Shown here in pieces: positions 51,481 through 60,044 of a DNA stretch of 64,000 nt. The DNA is from DATAGF01 sp963819845 (GTDB taxonomy: Bacteria; Actinomycetota; Thermoleophilia; Miltoncostaeales; Miltoncostaeaceae): assembly GCA_963819845.1 (NCBI GenBank), contig CAWFXQ010000008.1, forward strand, positions 496,001 to 560,000. Reading direction: 5' to 3'. The notes below the pieces were generated by a model. It made no database searches, was not told the origin of the DNA, and worked only from the letters and a program-made list of their open reading frames with translations. Position 1 is the stretch's first letter, and each line of letters opens with the position of its first letter. Both the position numbers and the translations under genes were made by a program.

Positions 51481-51945
51481 TCAGCGCCGCAGATGCTCGA
51501 TCAGGCCGCGGCAGGCGGCGTCGACCTGGTCGAACACGGTCGCGAACCCGTTGCGGCCGCCGTAGTAGGGGTCCGGCACCGCGAGGTCGCCGCGGGCGTC
51601 CGGGTCGAACTCGCGCAGCAGGCGCACCTTGGCCGCCGCCTCCGGGCCGGGGGCGATGGCCCTCAGCTGGTCGGCGTTGTCGCGGTCCATGGCCAGCACG
51701 AGGTCGCAGCGGGCGAAGTCGGCGGCCTGGAACTGCCGCGCCCGCCCGTGCATGGCGATTCCCCGGGCGCGGGCCTCCTCGGCCGCACGGGCGTCCGGCG
51801 GCTCTCCGAGGTGCCACGACCCCGTCCCGGCGCTCTCGACCTCGATCGCGCCGTCGAGGCCGGCCTCGGCCAGCCGGTGGCGCATCACCGCCTCGGCGGT
51901 CGGCGAGCGGCAGATGTTGCCGAGGCAGACGAAGCAGACGCGCAC
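51481..51945 (-). CDS. Low-molecular-weight protein tyrosine phosphatase family
   Basis: A 154 aa phosphatase. The P-loop VCLGNICRS gives nucleophile C7 and R13, and the general acid is D125 in VPDPYYGG. It could dephosphorylate protein tyrosine, but immediate coupling to a fructosamine-kinase gene fits the known bacterial pairing, in which the phosphatase acts on sugar-phosphate adducts. The GTG at 51945 is 6 nt after a TACGCT box. Confidence 0.92.
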   Translation of the reverse strand: MRVCFVCLGNICRSPTAEAVMRHRLAEAGLDGAIEVESAGTGSWHLGEPPDARAAEEARARGIAMHGRARQFQAADFARCDLVLAMDRDNADQLRAIAPGPEAAAKVRLLREFDPDARGDLAVPDPYYGGRNGFATVFDQVDAACRGLIEHLRR

Positions 51946-51951
51946 CGCGTC

Positions 51952-51957
51952 AGCGTA
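51952..51957 (-). promoter_or_regulatory. -10 box of leaderless LMW phosphatase gene
   Basis: TACGCT on the minus strand followed by exactly 6 nt and the GTG at 51945. Confidence 0.5.
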
Positions 51958-51966
51958 CGGCGTGCC

Positions 51967-52632
51967 TCACTTCTTCGCGCCGGGGTTGTACCACTCCGTC
52001 TTGATGGTCAGCGTGCCCACGGGCTGGCCGATCGCGAACGGGGCCGCGCCGGCGCCGAACTGCGCGTTCATCCCCGCCGCGCCGTTGGCCGTCAGGGTGA
52101 TCGGCACGTTCTTGAGCTGGAGTTTGTCGCGCTTGACGACGAGGCTCTCCGCGGCCGGCGTGAGCCGCAGCATCGTCTGGCGCGGGCCGCCGAAGCCGAT
52201 GTTCGAGCCGGACAGGGCGGACATGACCGACTTGGTGGGCGTCAGGCTGATGCGGAAGTCGGTGAAGTTGAGGTCGCGGCCCGTGGCGAGCTGCTCGAGG
52301 CCGACGTTGCCGACCGTGATGAAGGTGCTCTTGAGCGGGAACTTCAGGGTCGTCTTGCCGTTGACGACCTTGTAGCGGATGCCGCCCGTGGCGGTGGGCT
52401 TCGCATTCGAGCGAGACTCGACGGTGATGCCGTGCGCGGCCATCAGCGCCGCGTCGAACTGGACGGTCGCGAAGCCGCCGAACACGAATGCCGGACGGGG
52501 CGCCGGCTTCTTCTTCGCCGTGCTCGTGGCGGCGCCGGCGAGGGGGGCGATGGCGACGCCCGCGAGGGCGACGCAGGCCGCTGCGGCGATGCCGGCGCGC
52601 CGGGCGCGCCGTGGAGCGGTGAGATTCAGCAT
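51967..52632 (-). CDS. Secreted protein, possibly HtaA-like
   Basis: A 221 aa exported protein. The signal (AGIAAAACVALAGVAIAPLAGA) is followed by a beta-rich domain: FGGFATVQFDAALMAAHG, GGIRYKVVNGKTTLKFPL, LATGRDLNFTDFRISLTP, LQLKNVPITLTANGAAGMN and PVGTLTIKTEW. The layout recalls HtaA haem-binding domains, but the typical conserved residues cannot be assigned with confidence. CAGGAG directly precedes the ATG at 52632. A TAGACC box upstream is the likely promoter. Confidence 0.6.
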   Translation of the reverse strand: MLNLTAPRRARRAGIAAAACVALAGVAIAPLAGAATSTAKKKPAPRPAFVFGGFATVQFDAALMAAHGITVESRSNAKPTATGGIRYKVVNGKTTLKFPLKSTFITVGNVGLEQLATGRDLNFTDFRISLTPTKSVMSALSGSNIGFGGPRQTMLRLTPAAESLVVKRDKLQLKNVPITLTANGAAGMNAQFGAGAAPFAIGQPVGTLTIKTEWYNPGAKK

Positions 52633-52773
52633 CTCCTGGACTGTTCCGGAGCGCCCGGCCCGGCGCAAGCTCGGAAGGTCTAGTCCGACCTAGCCCCAGG
52701 TCGAGGCGACGCCGTCGGCCTGGCGCTGGCTCGGGCCGCCCGCGCCAACGCTCGGACCCGGCCGCGGGGCCGG

Positions 52774-52779
52774 TAGCCT
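52774..52779 (+). promoter_or_regulatory. -10 box of DNA glycosylase gene
   Basis: TAGCCT followed by 7 nt and the GTG at 52787; no Shine-Dalgarno. Confidence 0.45.
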
Positions 52780-52786
52780 CGGGCAG

Positions 52787-53597
52787 GTGCCCGAGGGCCA
52801 GGTCAGCCACCGCAACGCCCTGCGCCTCGGCCGGGCGCTGGCCGGCCGGCCGCTGGTCCGCGTCGAGGCGCCCGAGCCCCGGCTCGCCGGCCGGCGCATC
52901 CCCGAGCGCCTCGCGGGCGACGCGGTCGAGGCCGCGGAGGCGGTCGGCAAGCACCATCTGCTTGCGCTTCGCGAGCGGGCGGGCCCTGCACTCACACCTG
53001 ATGATGCACGGGGCCTGGCGGCTGCTGCCGGCCTCGCGCGCGCCGCGGCCGGGCGGCCTGTTCGTGGCGCTCTGGACCGCCGACCACGTCGCGGCCCTCT
53101 ACCGCTGCCCCCGCGTGCGCCTGCTGGAGCCGGGCGAGCCGCTGCCGCGCGACCTGCGCGCGACCGGGCCCGACCTGCTGGGCGCGGCGGTCGACCCCGG
53201 CGCCGCGGCGGCGGCGGCCTTCGCGCGCCTCGAGCCGACCCGCCAGGTGGGCGAGGCCCTCATGGACCAGCGCGTGGTCGCGGGGGTGGGCAACGTCTAC
53301 AAGAGCGAGACCTGCTTCCTGGCCGGGGTCGACCCGTGGCGTCCGGTCGGCAGCCTCAGCCCGGACGAGGCCGCCGATCTCGGCGCGACCGCCGCGCGGC
53401 TGATGGCCGCCGACGTCCGGTCGGGCGGGGCCATCCGCACCTACCGGCCACCGGCGACGCCCGCCTGGAGCCGCGAGCGCACCTGGGTCTACGGGCGCCG
53501 CGGCAGGCCGTGCCGCCGGTGCGGGGCCGTCATCCGCGCACGCGGCCAGGGCGACGCGAACCGCACCACCTACTGGTGCCCCGGCTGCCAGCTCTGA
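52787..53597 (+). CDS. Fpg/Nei-family DNA glycosylase, one frameshift
   Basis: About 269 aa. The N terminus PEGQVSHRNALRLGRAL supplies the catalytic Pro2 and Glu3 of formamidopyrimidine glycosylase/endonuclease VIII enzymes. The H2TH region has ALMDQRVVAGVGNVYKSE, and the C terminus is a zinc finger (CRRCGAV to YWCPGCQL). An extra T at 52962-52963 splits KHHLL from LRFASGRALHSHLMMHG; removing it joins them. The Nei-like N terminus lacks the PEV of Fpg, so it is closer to actinobacterial Nei2. It is convergent with the YihY gene, 5 bp apart. Confidence 0.88.
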
Positions 53598-53602
53598 CCG
53601 TG

Positions 53603-54550
53603 TCAGAGGGCCCGGGTCGGGGCCTCCTCGGCCACGGTCTGCCCGCGGGCCGCCTTGCGCCGCTTTCGCATGTCGTAGAGCTGCTCGTTGACCTCGGCCC
53701 CGATCAGCAGCGACACGCAGGTGAGGAAGAGGAAGATCAGGTAGATGGCGGCGCCGGCCAGCGCCCCGTAGACCGTCTTGTAGGAGTCGAAGTTCTCGAT
53801 GTAGAGGGCGAAGAGGCGCGTGACGCCGAGCCACATGGCCACCCCGACCAAGGCGCCCGGGACGTCCTGCAGGATCCGCCGCCGGGGCGCGTTCGGGCCG
53901 AAGTGGTAGACGGCCAGCGTGAAGAGCAGCAGGCTGGCGGTGCCGATCAGGTAGAGGAAGCGGCTCGCCACGTTGGGCGCCCCGCGCCCGAAGAGCTCCT
54001 CGGCGACGCTCTCCACCAGGCGCGACCCGCCCACCAGGGCGAGGGTCGTCGCGACCACGAGGACGCTCGTGGCGATGGCGATGAGCAGCGCCACCAGCTT
54101 GCCGCGCGTCCAGGGCCGGTGGGCCACGCCGCGGATCCGGTCGAGGCCGCCCACCAGCGACCCCATCACGTTCGCCGAGACGTAGAGGGCCGTCAGCAGA
54201 CCGATCGTCAGGAAGAGGACGGCCTGGCCGGTGTTGGCCGTCGCGGAGCTCAGCGCCGAGCGGAGGATCTGGCGCAGCTCGATGGGGATCGCGTTGTCGG
54301 CGTCGTCGGCCAGGAACTCGTCGAACGTGTCCGGCTCGGCCACGAGGCCGATGATCGAGACCAGCACGAACATGAACGGGACCGTCGCCAGGAAGGCGTT
54401 GTACGAGAACTGGCTGGCGACCTGCGTGATGTCGTCGCGCACGGAGCGCCGGGTCGAGCCGGCCACGGCCTCGGCGAACCAGGCGGCGGCCCGCCGGACC
54501 GGCGACATGGCGCTGCGCACCCACGAATCGGTGCTGGACACGGTGCCCAT
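53603..54550 (-). CDS. YihY/virulence factor BrkB family membrane protein
   Basis: A 315 aa protein with about six membrane spans, e.g. FLATVPFMFVLVSIIGLVA and ALAGAAIYLIFLFLTCVSLL. The family signature QVASQFSYNAFLATVPF and LLIGAEVNEQLYDMRKRR at the end are visible. Once called ribonuclease BN, the family is now regarded as membrane proteins of uncertain function. The ATG at 54550 is preferred to a start 117 bp upstream because a TATCCA box lies 7 nt before it. Confidence 0.88.
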   Translation of the reverse strand: MGTVSSTDSWVRSAMSPVRRAAAWFAEAVAGSTRRSVRDDITQVASQFSYNAFLATVPFMFVLVSIIGLVAEPDTFDEFLADDADNAIPIELRQILRSALSSATANTGQAVLFLTIGLLTALYVSANVMGSLVGGLDRIRGVAHRPWTRGKLVALLIAIATSVLVVATTLALVGGSRLVESVAEELFGRGAPNVASRFLYLIGTASLLLFTLAVYHFGPNAPRRRILQDVPGALVGVAMWLGVTRLFALYIENFDSYKTVYGALAGAAIYLIFLFLTCVSLLIGAEVNEQLYDMRKRRKAARGQTVAEEAPTRAL

Positions 54551-54557
54551 CGCGCGG

Positions 54558-54563
54558 TGGATA
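54558..54563 (-). promoter_or_regulatory. -10 box of leaderless yihY-like gene
   Basis: TATCCA on the minus strand followed by 7 nt and the ATG at 54550. Confidence 0.4.
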
Positions 54564-54861
54564 TCGGTCAGTACCGCCGCGCGCAAGCCGGGCGCGCGCC
54601 CCCACCGCCCGGCGGGAGGGGGCGAACGACCTGACCCTTCGGGTGGCTCGGGCCCAGAACGGACCATCCTCGCGGGGGGCGCGTGCGCGGGTTCCCTGGT
54701 TCATGCTGCCCCCGAGGGTCGTCCTACTGCCCCCCGCGCGGCAGTTCGGAGGCTCGCGGCGCTCGGGCACAGCGTCACGGGCCTCCTGGGCACCGCTCCT
54801 TCGGTGACGAGGTCGAGCGTCGGGACGGCCCTCAAGCTCTCTCTCCAGCCCTTTCCGCCGG

Positions 54862-54867
54862 TATCGT
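54862..54867 (+). promoter_or_regulatory. -10 box of beta-hydroxyacid dehydrogenase gene
   Basis: TATCGT followed by 7 nt and the GTG at 54875. This favours 54875 over a GTG at 54866. Confidence 0.4.
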
Positions 54868-54874
54868 GACCGTC

Positions 54875-55710
54875 GTGCGAATCGGCTTCGTCGGCGCCGG
54901 GCTGATGGGCTCGGGGATGATCCGCAACCTGGCCGGCGCCGGCCACGAGGTCGTGCTCTACGCCCGTTCGCCCTCACGCGCCCGGAACCTCCCCGCGACG
55001 CTCGCGCCGACGTTCGCGGAGGCGGTCGACGGCGCCGACCTGGCCTGCTCGTGCGTCACCGACTCGCCGGACGTCCGCGAGGTCGTCGCCGGGCTGCTCG
55101 CGGCCCCCTCCCCGCCGCCCGCCCTCGTGGAGATGAGCACGATCGCCCCGGCCGTGGCCCGGGAGCTGGCGGCCGACTGCGCCGCCCGCGGGGTCGCGTA
55201 CCTCGACTGCCCCGTCAGCGGCGGGCCGGCCGGGGCCGCGGCCGGCACGCTCGCGATCATGTGCGGCGGCGACGCGGCGGCGCTCGAGCGGGCCGCGCCC
55301 GCGCTCGACGCCATGGGCGACCCGGAGCGGCGCACCCACTGCGGCCCCGTCGGGCTCGGCCTCGTCGCCAAGCTCGTGAACAACCTGCTCGTCGGCCGTG
55401 ATCGCGGCGGGGACGGCCGAGGCCCTCGGCGTGGGGCAGCGCGCGGGCCTCGATCCGGCGCTGGCGCGCGAGGTCCTGATGGGCGCCACGGCGGACTCCT
55501 GGCAGCTGCGCAACCTGTTCCCGCGCGTGCTCGACGGCGACCACGAGCCGCGCTTCACGACCCGCAACCTGCTCAAGGACCTCGACCACGCCCGGGCCCT
55601 CGAGGGCGCGCCCATGCGCCTCGGGGACGCCGCGCGAGGGCCTGTTCGCGCAGGCTCCGCCGGACCTCGACTACGGCGCCGTCGCCCGCCTCCTCATGGA
55701 CCTGCCCTAG
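54875..55710 (+). pseudogene. Beta-hydroxyacid dehydrogenase (3-hydroxyisobutyrate dehydrogenase family), two frameshifts
   Basis: About 277 aa after repair. The Rossmann start RIGFVGAGLMGSGMIRNLAG, CPVSGGPAGAAAGTLAIMCG and the catalytic Lys region GLVAKLVNNLL are typical. The second domain reads IAAGTAEALGVGQRAGLDPA, then FTTRNLLKDLDHARAL and DYGAVARLLMDLP. An extra C near 55394 and another base near 55630 shift the frame. The likely reaction is NAD(P)-linked oxidation or reduction of a short 2- or 3-hydroxy acid or aldehyde. Confidence 0.82.
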
Positions 55711-55725
55711 CTCACCTCGCCCGGG

Positions 55726-56018
55726 CTACTTGCTCTGCGAGAGCAGGACCGCGAGGTCGGCGTAGGAGAGGCCCTCCGAGGTCGGCCGGCAGTCCGAGGT
55801 CGTGCTCGATGGCGGCGGCCAGGGCGCGGGCGCGGTCGAGGACGCCTTGTGGACGGCCTGCCCCGGCGCGGACTCGGCGATGCGCTTGGCCTCGTTGCGC
55901 AGCTGGTTCAGGTCGGCGGCCGGCGAGTTGAAGCTCGGCTTCGGCGGCGGCGTCCAGGTGGGCACCTCGCGGACCGGCTGCGGCTCGGCCGTCTCGGCGT
56001 CGGGGGGGAGTCGCTCAC
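55726..56018 (-). pseudogene. Hypothetical protein, frameshifted
   Basis: About 97 aa after repair, starting at GTG 56018. The opening is SDSPPDAETAEPQPVREVPT, then WTPPPKPSFNSPAADLNQLR. An amphipathic part follows (RNEAKRIAESAPGQAVHKA, continuing as VLDRARALAAAIEHDLGLP), ending EGLSYADLAVLLSQSK. It needs a base added in the C7 run at 56003-56009 and two compensating shifts near 55850 and 55785. The family is not recognised. It sits 25 bp after the polyphosphate kinase stop on the same strand, so it may be its operon partner. Confidence 0.5.
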
Positions 56019-56043
56019 CCCGCCCACGATATCGCACCCCGGG

Positions 56044-58141
56044 TCAGCTCAGCCGCGCGGCTCGTCCGGCGCGCTCCATCAGCGCGTCCTGAGAGTTGAG
56101 AGGCTCCTGCCCGGGCGGCGGCTCGATGCGCGACCAGGTGCCGCCGGGCCCGAGCTCCCAGGCGAGCGCCGTGTCGGCGAGCTGGAGGTCGATGATGCCC
56201 TGGAGCTCGGCCTGCGCCGCCCGGGTCCTCGACGGGGGCGACCAGCTCGACGCGGTTGTCGAGGTTGCGCGCCATCATGTCGGCCGAGCCGATCCAGTAG
56301 GACGTCTGACCGCCGGCGGTGAAGGCGAAGATGCGCGCGTGCTCGAGGAAGCGGCCCGACGATCGAGATCAGCCGCACGTTCTCGCTGACGCCGGGCACG
56401 CCGGGCCGCAGCCCCGCGATGCCGCGCACGATCAGGTCGACCGGCACGCCCGCCTGCGAGGCCCGGTAGATCGCCTGCGATCACCGGGCCGTCGATGAGC
56501 GAGTTCATCTTCATGACGACCCGGGAGGGCGACTCGGGGCGGTGCGCCCTGACCGCGCGGTCGATCTCGGCCAGGATGCCGTCGCGCAGGTGGTCGGGCG
56601 CCACCAGCGCCTTGCGGTAGCTCGGCGCGCCGGGCGAAGCCGGTGAGGTGGTTGAAGAGGTCGGCGACGTCCTCGGCCAGGTCCTCGCGGCAGGTGAAGA
56701 GGCCGAGGTCGGTGTAGAGGCGGGCGGTGGACGGGTTGTAGTTGCCGGTCGCCGATGTGGACGTAGCGCCGCAACCGGTCGCCCTCCCGCCGGACGACGA
56801 GCGCGACCTTCGCGTGGGTCTTGAGCCCCGACATGCCGTAGACGACGTGGACGCCGGCGCGCTCGAGGTGCCCGCGCCCACTGGATGTTGCGCTCCTCGT
56901 CGAAGCGCGCCTGCAGCTCCACCAGGCAGACGGTCTGCTTGCCCTGCTCGGCGGCGCGCATCAGCGCCGGGACGATCGGCGAGTCGCCGCTGGTGCGGTA
57001 CACGGTCTGCTTGATGGCGAGGACGTTGGGGTCCTCGACCGCCTGCTCCACGAAGCGCTCGACGCTGGTGTGGAAGTCGTCGTAGGGGTGGTGGACGAGG
57101 ACGTCGCCGTCGCGGATGACCGCGAACAGGTCGATCTCGTCGCCCTCCTCCGGCCGCAGCCGCGGGCGGGTGCGCGGCTCCCATGGCGGGTCGCGCAGGT
57201 CCGGGCGGTCCATGGTCGCGAGCGCCCAGAGCATGGTGAAGTCGAGCGGCGGGCGCACGCGGTAGGTCTCGCGGTCGCCCGACCTCGAGCGCCTCCATCA
57301 GCTCCTCGATGAGGCGGTCGGCGGCGCCCTCCTCCACCTCCAGGCGCACGACGTGGCCGAAGCGGCGCCGGCGCAGCTGGGCCTCGACGGCGCCGATGAG
57401 GTCGTCCGACTCGTCGGAGATCGAGAAGTCCGCGTCGCGCGTCACCCGGAAGCGCGCGCGTCTCCACCACCTCCATGCCCGGGAACAGCCGCTCGACGTG
57501 CGCCTGCATCACGTCCTCGATGAAGACCAGGCGGTCGTCGACCGGGAGGAGTCGCGGGAGGCGCGGCGGGACCTTGACGCGCGCGAAGCGGGCCTCGCCC
57601 TCCACCGGGTCGCGCACCCGCAGGCCCAGGTTGAGCGACAGGCCGGAGATGTAGGGGAACGGCAGGCCCGGGCCGACGGCCAGCGGCGTCAGCACCGGAT
57701 AGACCTCCCGGTCGAAGCGCTCGTCCACCGCCTGCCGCTCGGCGGAGCCGAGCTCGGCGATAGTCGACGATCCGGATGCCGGCGGCGGCCAGCTCCGGCA
57801 GCAGGATCCTCGTGCCAGATGCGGCTCTGCTCGGCCGTCTGCTCGACGACCCGGTCGCGGATGCGGTCGAGCACGTCCTCGCGCGCCAGCTTGTCGGGCG
57901 TCGACGGCAGCCGGCCCGCCTCCAGGGCGTCCTGCACGGTGGCCACGCGCACCATGAAGAACTCGTCGAGGTTGCTGGTGAAGATCGCGAGGAACTTGCA
58001 GCGCTCGAGCAGCGGCACGCCGGGGTCGCCCGCCAGCGCGAGCACGCGGGCGTTGAACTCGAGCCACGACAGCTCGCGGTTGATGTACAGCCCCGGATCG
58101 GTGAGCTGCGGGGCGGGGGGTGCCTCGGGGGTCGTGGCCAT
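56044..58141 (-). pseudogene. ppk1: Polyphosphate kinase 1, about ten frameshifts
   Basis: About 696 aa after repair, the normal PPK1 length. It makes polyphosphate from ATP. The N domain reads YINRELSWLEFNARVLALAG and SNLDEFFMVRVATVQDALE; the head region has FPYISGLSLNLGLRVRDP. Catalytic domains show HHPYDDFHTSVERFV, AIKQTVYRTSGDSPIV, the phospho-His region HVVYGMSGLKTHAKVALVVRR (His in KTHAK), GTGNYNPSTARLYTDLGLFT and MKMNSLIDG. Extra single bases lie near 57811, 57762, 57460, 57283, 56875, 56753, 56634, 56475, 56357 and 56228. In the breaks I could trace, one base removed restores conserved sequence, which points to read error. Confidence 0.85.
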
Positions 58142-58196
58142 CGACCGGACATTCTGGACCCTGCGCGCGCCCGGCTGGAAGGGGGCGCCGGCGCGG

Positions 58197-59530
58197 TTAC
58201 GCTCCGCGCACCGCCCGGAGGGTGTAGCGCGCGGGGGCCCGGAAGCCCTGCACCTCGAGCGTGTAGAGGCCCGCGGTCGACGCCGTGTACTCGATCGACT
58301 CGGCCGCCGCCGGGCCCAGCGAGGCCGACGCCAGCCACTTGCGGGCGTAGGCGCGCCCCGCGCGCCGCCCCGCGCGCCGGGCCGCCAGAGCACCAGGTCG
58401 AGGTCGGCGGCCGCGGGGCCCTGCAGGCGCGCCGAGAGCCGGTCCCCGGCCGCCAGCTCCACGACGTAGCCGTCGCGCGGGTCCCCGAACGAGCCCGTTC
58501 GACCGCGCGCCGTCCGGCCCGGCGCGCCCCCGGCGGCGAGCAGCGGGCGCGTCGCCGCGGCCAGCAGGGGGTCGTCGTTGGGCTCGGGGTCCCCGCGCGG
58601 CGGGTCGGGAGCGGCCAGGGCGGCGGCCAGGTCGAGGGCGCCGGCGCCGGTCCCGGAGTCCGGGCCGGCGGGCGGGACGTCGCGCGCGCTCTCCTCGAGG
58701 ATCTCCCGCACCTGCTGCGCCGACAGGCCCGGGCGCGCGGCCATGATCCGCGCCGCCGCCCCCGAGACCACGGCCGCCGCCATCGACGTGCCGGTGCGCG
58801 GCACCAGCGCGGGCGAGGCGCCGGGGGCCGTCGACTGGACGGCGTCGCCCGGGGCGGCCAGCGCGACCTGGGGGCCGCGGGCCGAGATCGGCAGCGCCCT
58901 CCCCTTCGCGCTCAGGGCGCCGACCGCCAGGACCTGGCGGTAGGCGCCGGGGTACTCCGGCGCCGCCGCGCCGCCCGAGTTGCCCGCGGCGACCACGACC
59001 AGGGCGCCGCGCGACGAGGCCCGGTCGATCGCCTCCTGCTCGGCCGGCGAGAAGCCCCGCCCGCCGAACGAGATGTTGATCACGCGGGCGCCCCGGGCCG
59101 AGGCGTACGCCAGGCCGCGCACGAGCGCCGAGGCGGTCGTGCGCCCCCGGGCGTCGGCGACGGTGACGGGCAGGATGCGGGCGGCGGCCACGCCGCTGCC
59201 GCCGACCCCGTTCTGCGACACGGCGGCGATGATGCCGGCGACGTGGGTTCCGTGACCCTCGGGGTCGGCCGCCGGATCGGGGCTGGCCGCGACGAACGAC
59301 CGGCCGGCGCCGCTCAGGACGGCGCCCGCGAGGTCCGGCGACGACGGGTCGACGCCGGTGTCGAGCACCGCCACCAGCGGCCGCGGCCCCGTCCGGGGCG
59401 GGGGCGTCCACCCGATCTGGCGCAGGTGGCCCTGCGCTCCCAGGAGGGGGTCGGCCGCCACCGCGTGGGCGGCCGCCCGCTCGCCGGCGAGCGTCGCGAG
59501 CGGCGGCGGCGGCGCCGCCGGGCCGATCAC
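58197..59530 (-). CDS. Subtilisin-like S8 serine protease, one frameshift near the C terminus
   Basis: About 444 aa. The catalytic triad is complete: D57 in VAVLDTGVD, H93 in EGHGTHVAGI, S249 in GTSMAAAVVSG, with the oxyanion Asn in VAAGNSGG. From about residue 330 a beta-rich C-terminal domain follows (DGYVVELAAGDRLSARLQGP). A shift near 58360 separates it from AYARKWLASASLGPAAAESI and the terminal YTLEVQGFRAPARYTLR strands. The GTG start gives no signal peptide, although the domain layout is that of exported subtilases. It begins 4 bp after the stop of the small membrane protein gene. Confidence 0.83.
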
Positions 59531-59534
59531 CGGG

Positions 59535-59903
59535 TCAGACCCGCCAGCGGGCGGCCAGCACCACCAGCGCGATGATGAGGCCGATCCCGACCACGAGGGC
59601 GGTCACCAGCGAGAGCCCGACCACCAGCGGGATCACCACCACGATGCCCTGGGCGATGCCGATGATCCAGAGCAGGTCGCGCAGCAGGCCGGGCCCCAGG
59701 CGGGTGGCCCCGGCCACGCACACGACGAGCGCCGCGACCGCCAGGGACCCCATGAGCAGGGCGCTCGGGCGCCAGATGAGGAAGGCGATCACCTCGACGA
59801 GCGCGAGGATGCCCGCCAGCATCACGCGGCGGCCCCGCAGCCACTGGCTCGCGCGGCCCGCCGGGGTGTCGGCCCGCGCCTCGATCACGAGCGGATCGGA
59901 CAC
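59535..59903 (-). CDS. Small four-span membrane protein, unknown function
   Basis: A 122 aa protein. A hydrophilic N terminus (SDPLVIEARADTPAGRASQW) is followed by hydrophobic spans at about 28-45, 48-66, 74-96 and 98-117. No family was recognised. The GTG at 59903 lies 6 nt after a TAGACT box. The subtilase gene follows 4 bp after its stop, so the two are almost certainly co-transcribed. Confidence 0.75.
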   Translation of the reverse strand: MSDPLVIEARADTPAGRASQWLRGRRVMLAGILALVEVIAFLIWRPSALLMGSLAVAALVVCVAGATRLGPGLLRDLLWIIGIAQGIVVVIPLVVGLSLVTALVVGIGLIIALVVLAARWRV

Positions 59904-59909
59904 GGATTG

Positions 59910-59915
59910 AGTCTA
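59910..59915 (-). promoter_or_regulatory. -10 box of leaderless membrane-protein/protease operon
   Basis: TAGACT on the minus strand followed by exactly 6 nt and the GTG at 59903. Confidence 0.5.
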
Positions 59916-60044
59916 GCCCGCACCCCGGCGCGACGCCGTGGCCCTGGGTTGTCCGGCGGCCGCGGCTTTGGCGCTCCCAGGAACCCGCCGGATGGCTCAC
60001 CCGCCGGTTACGCTCGGGGCACACTCCCGGACCGGAGGAGCCTC

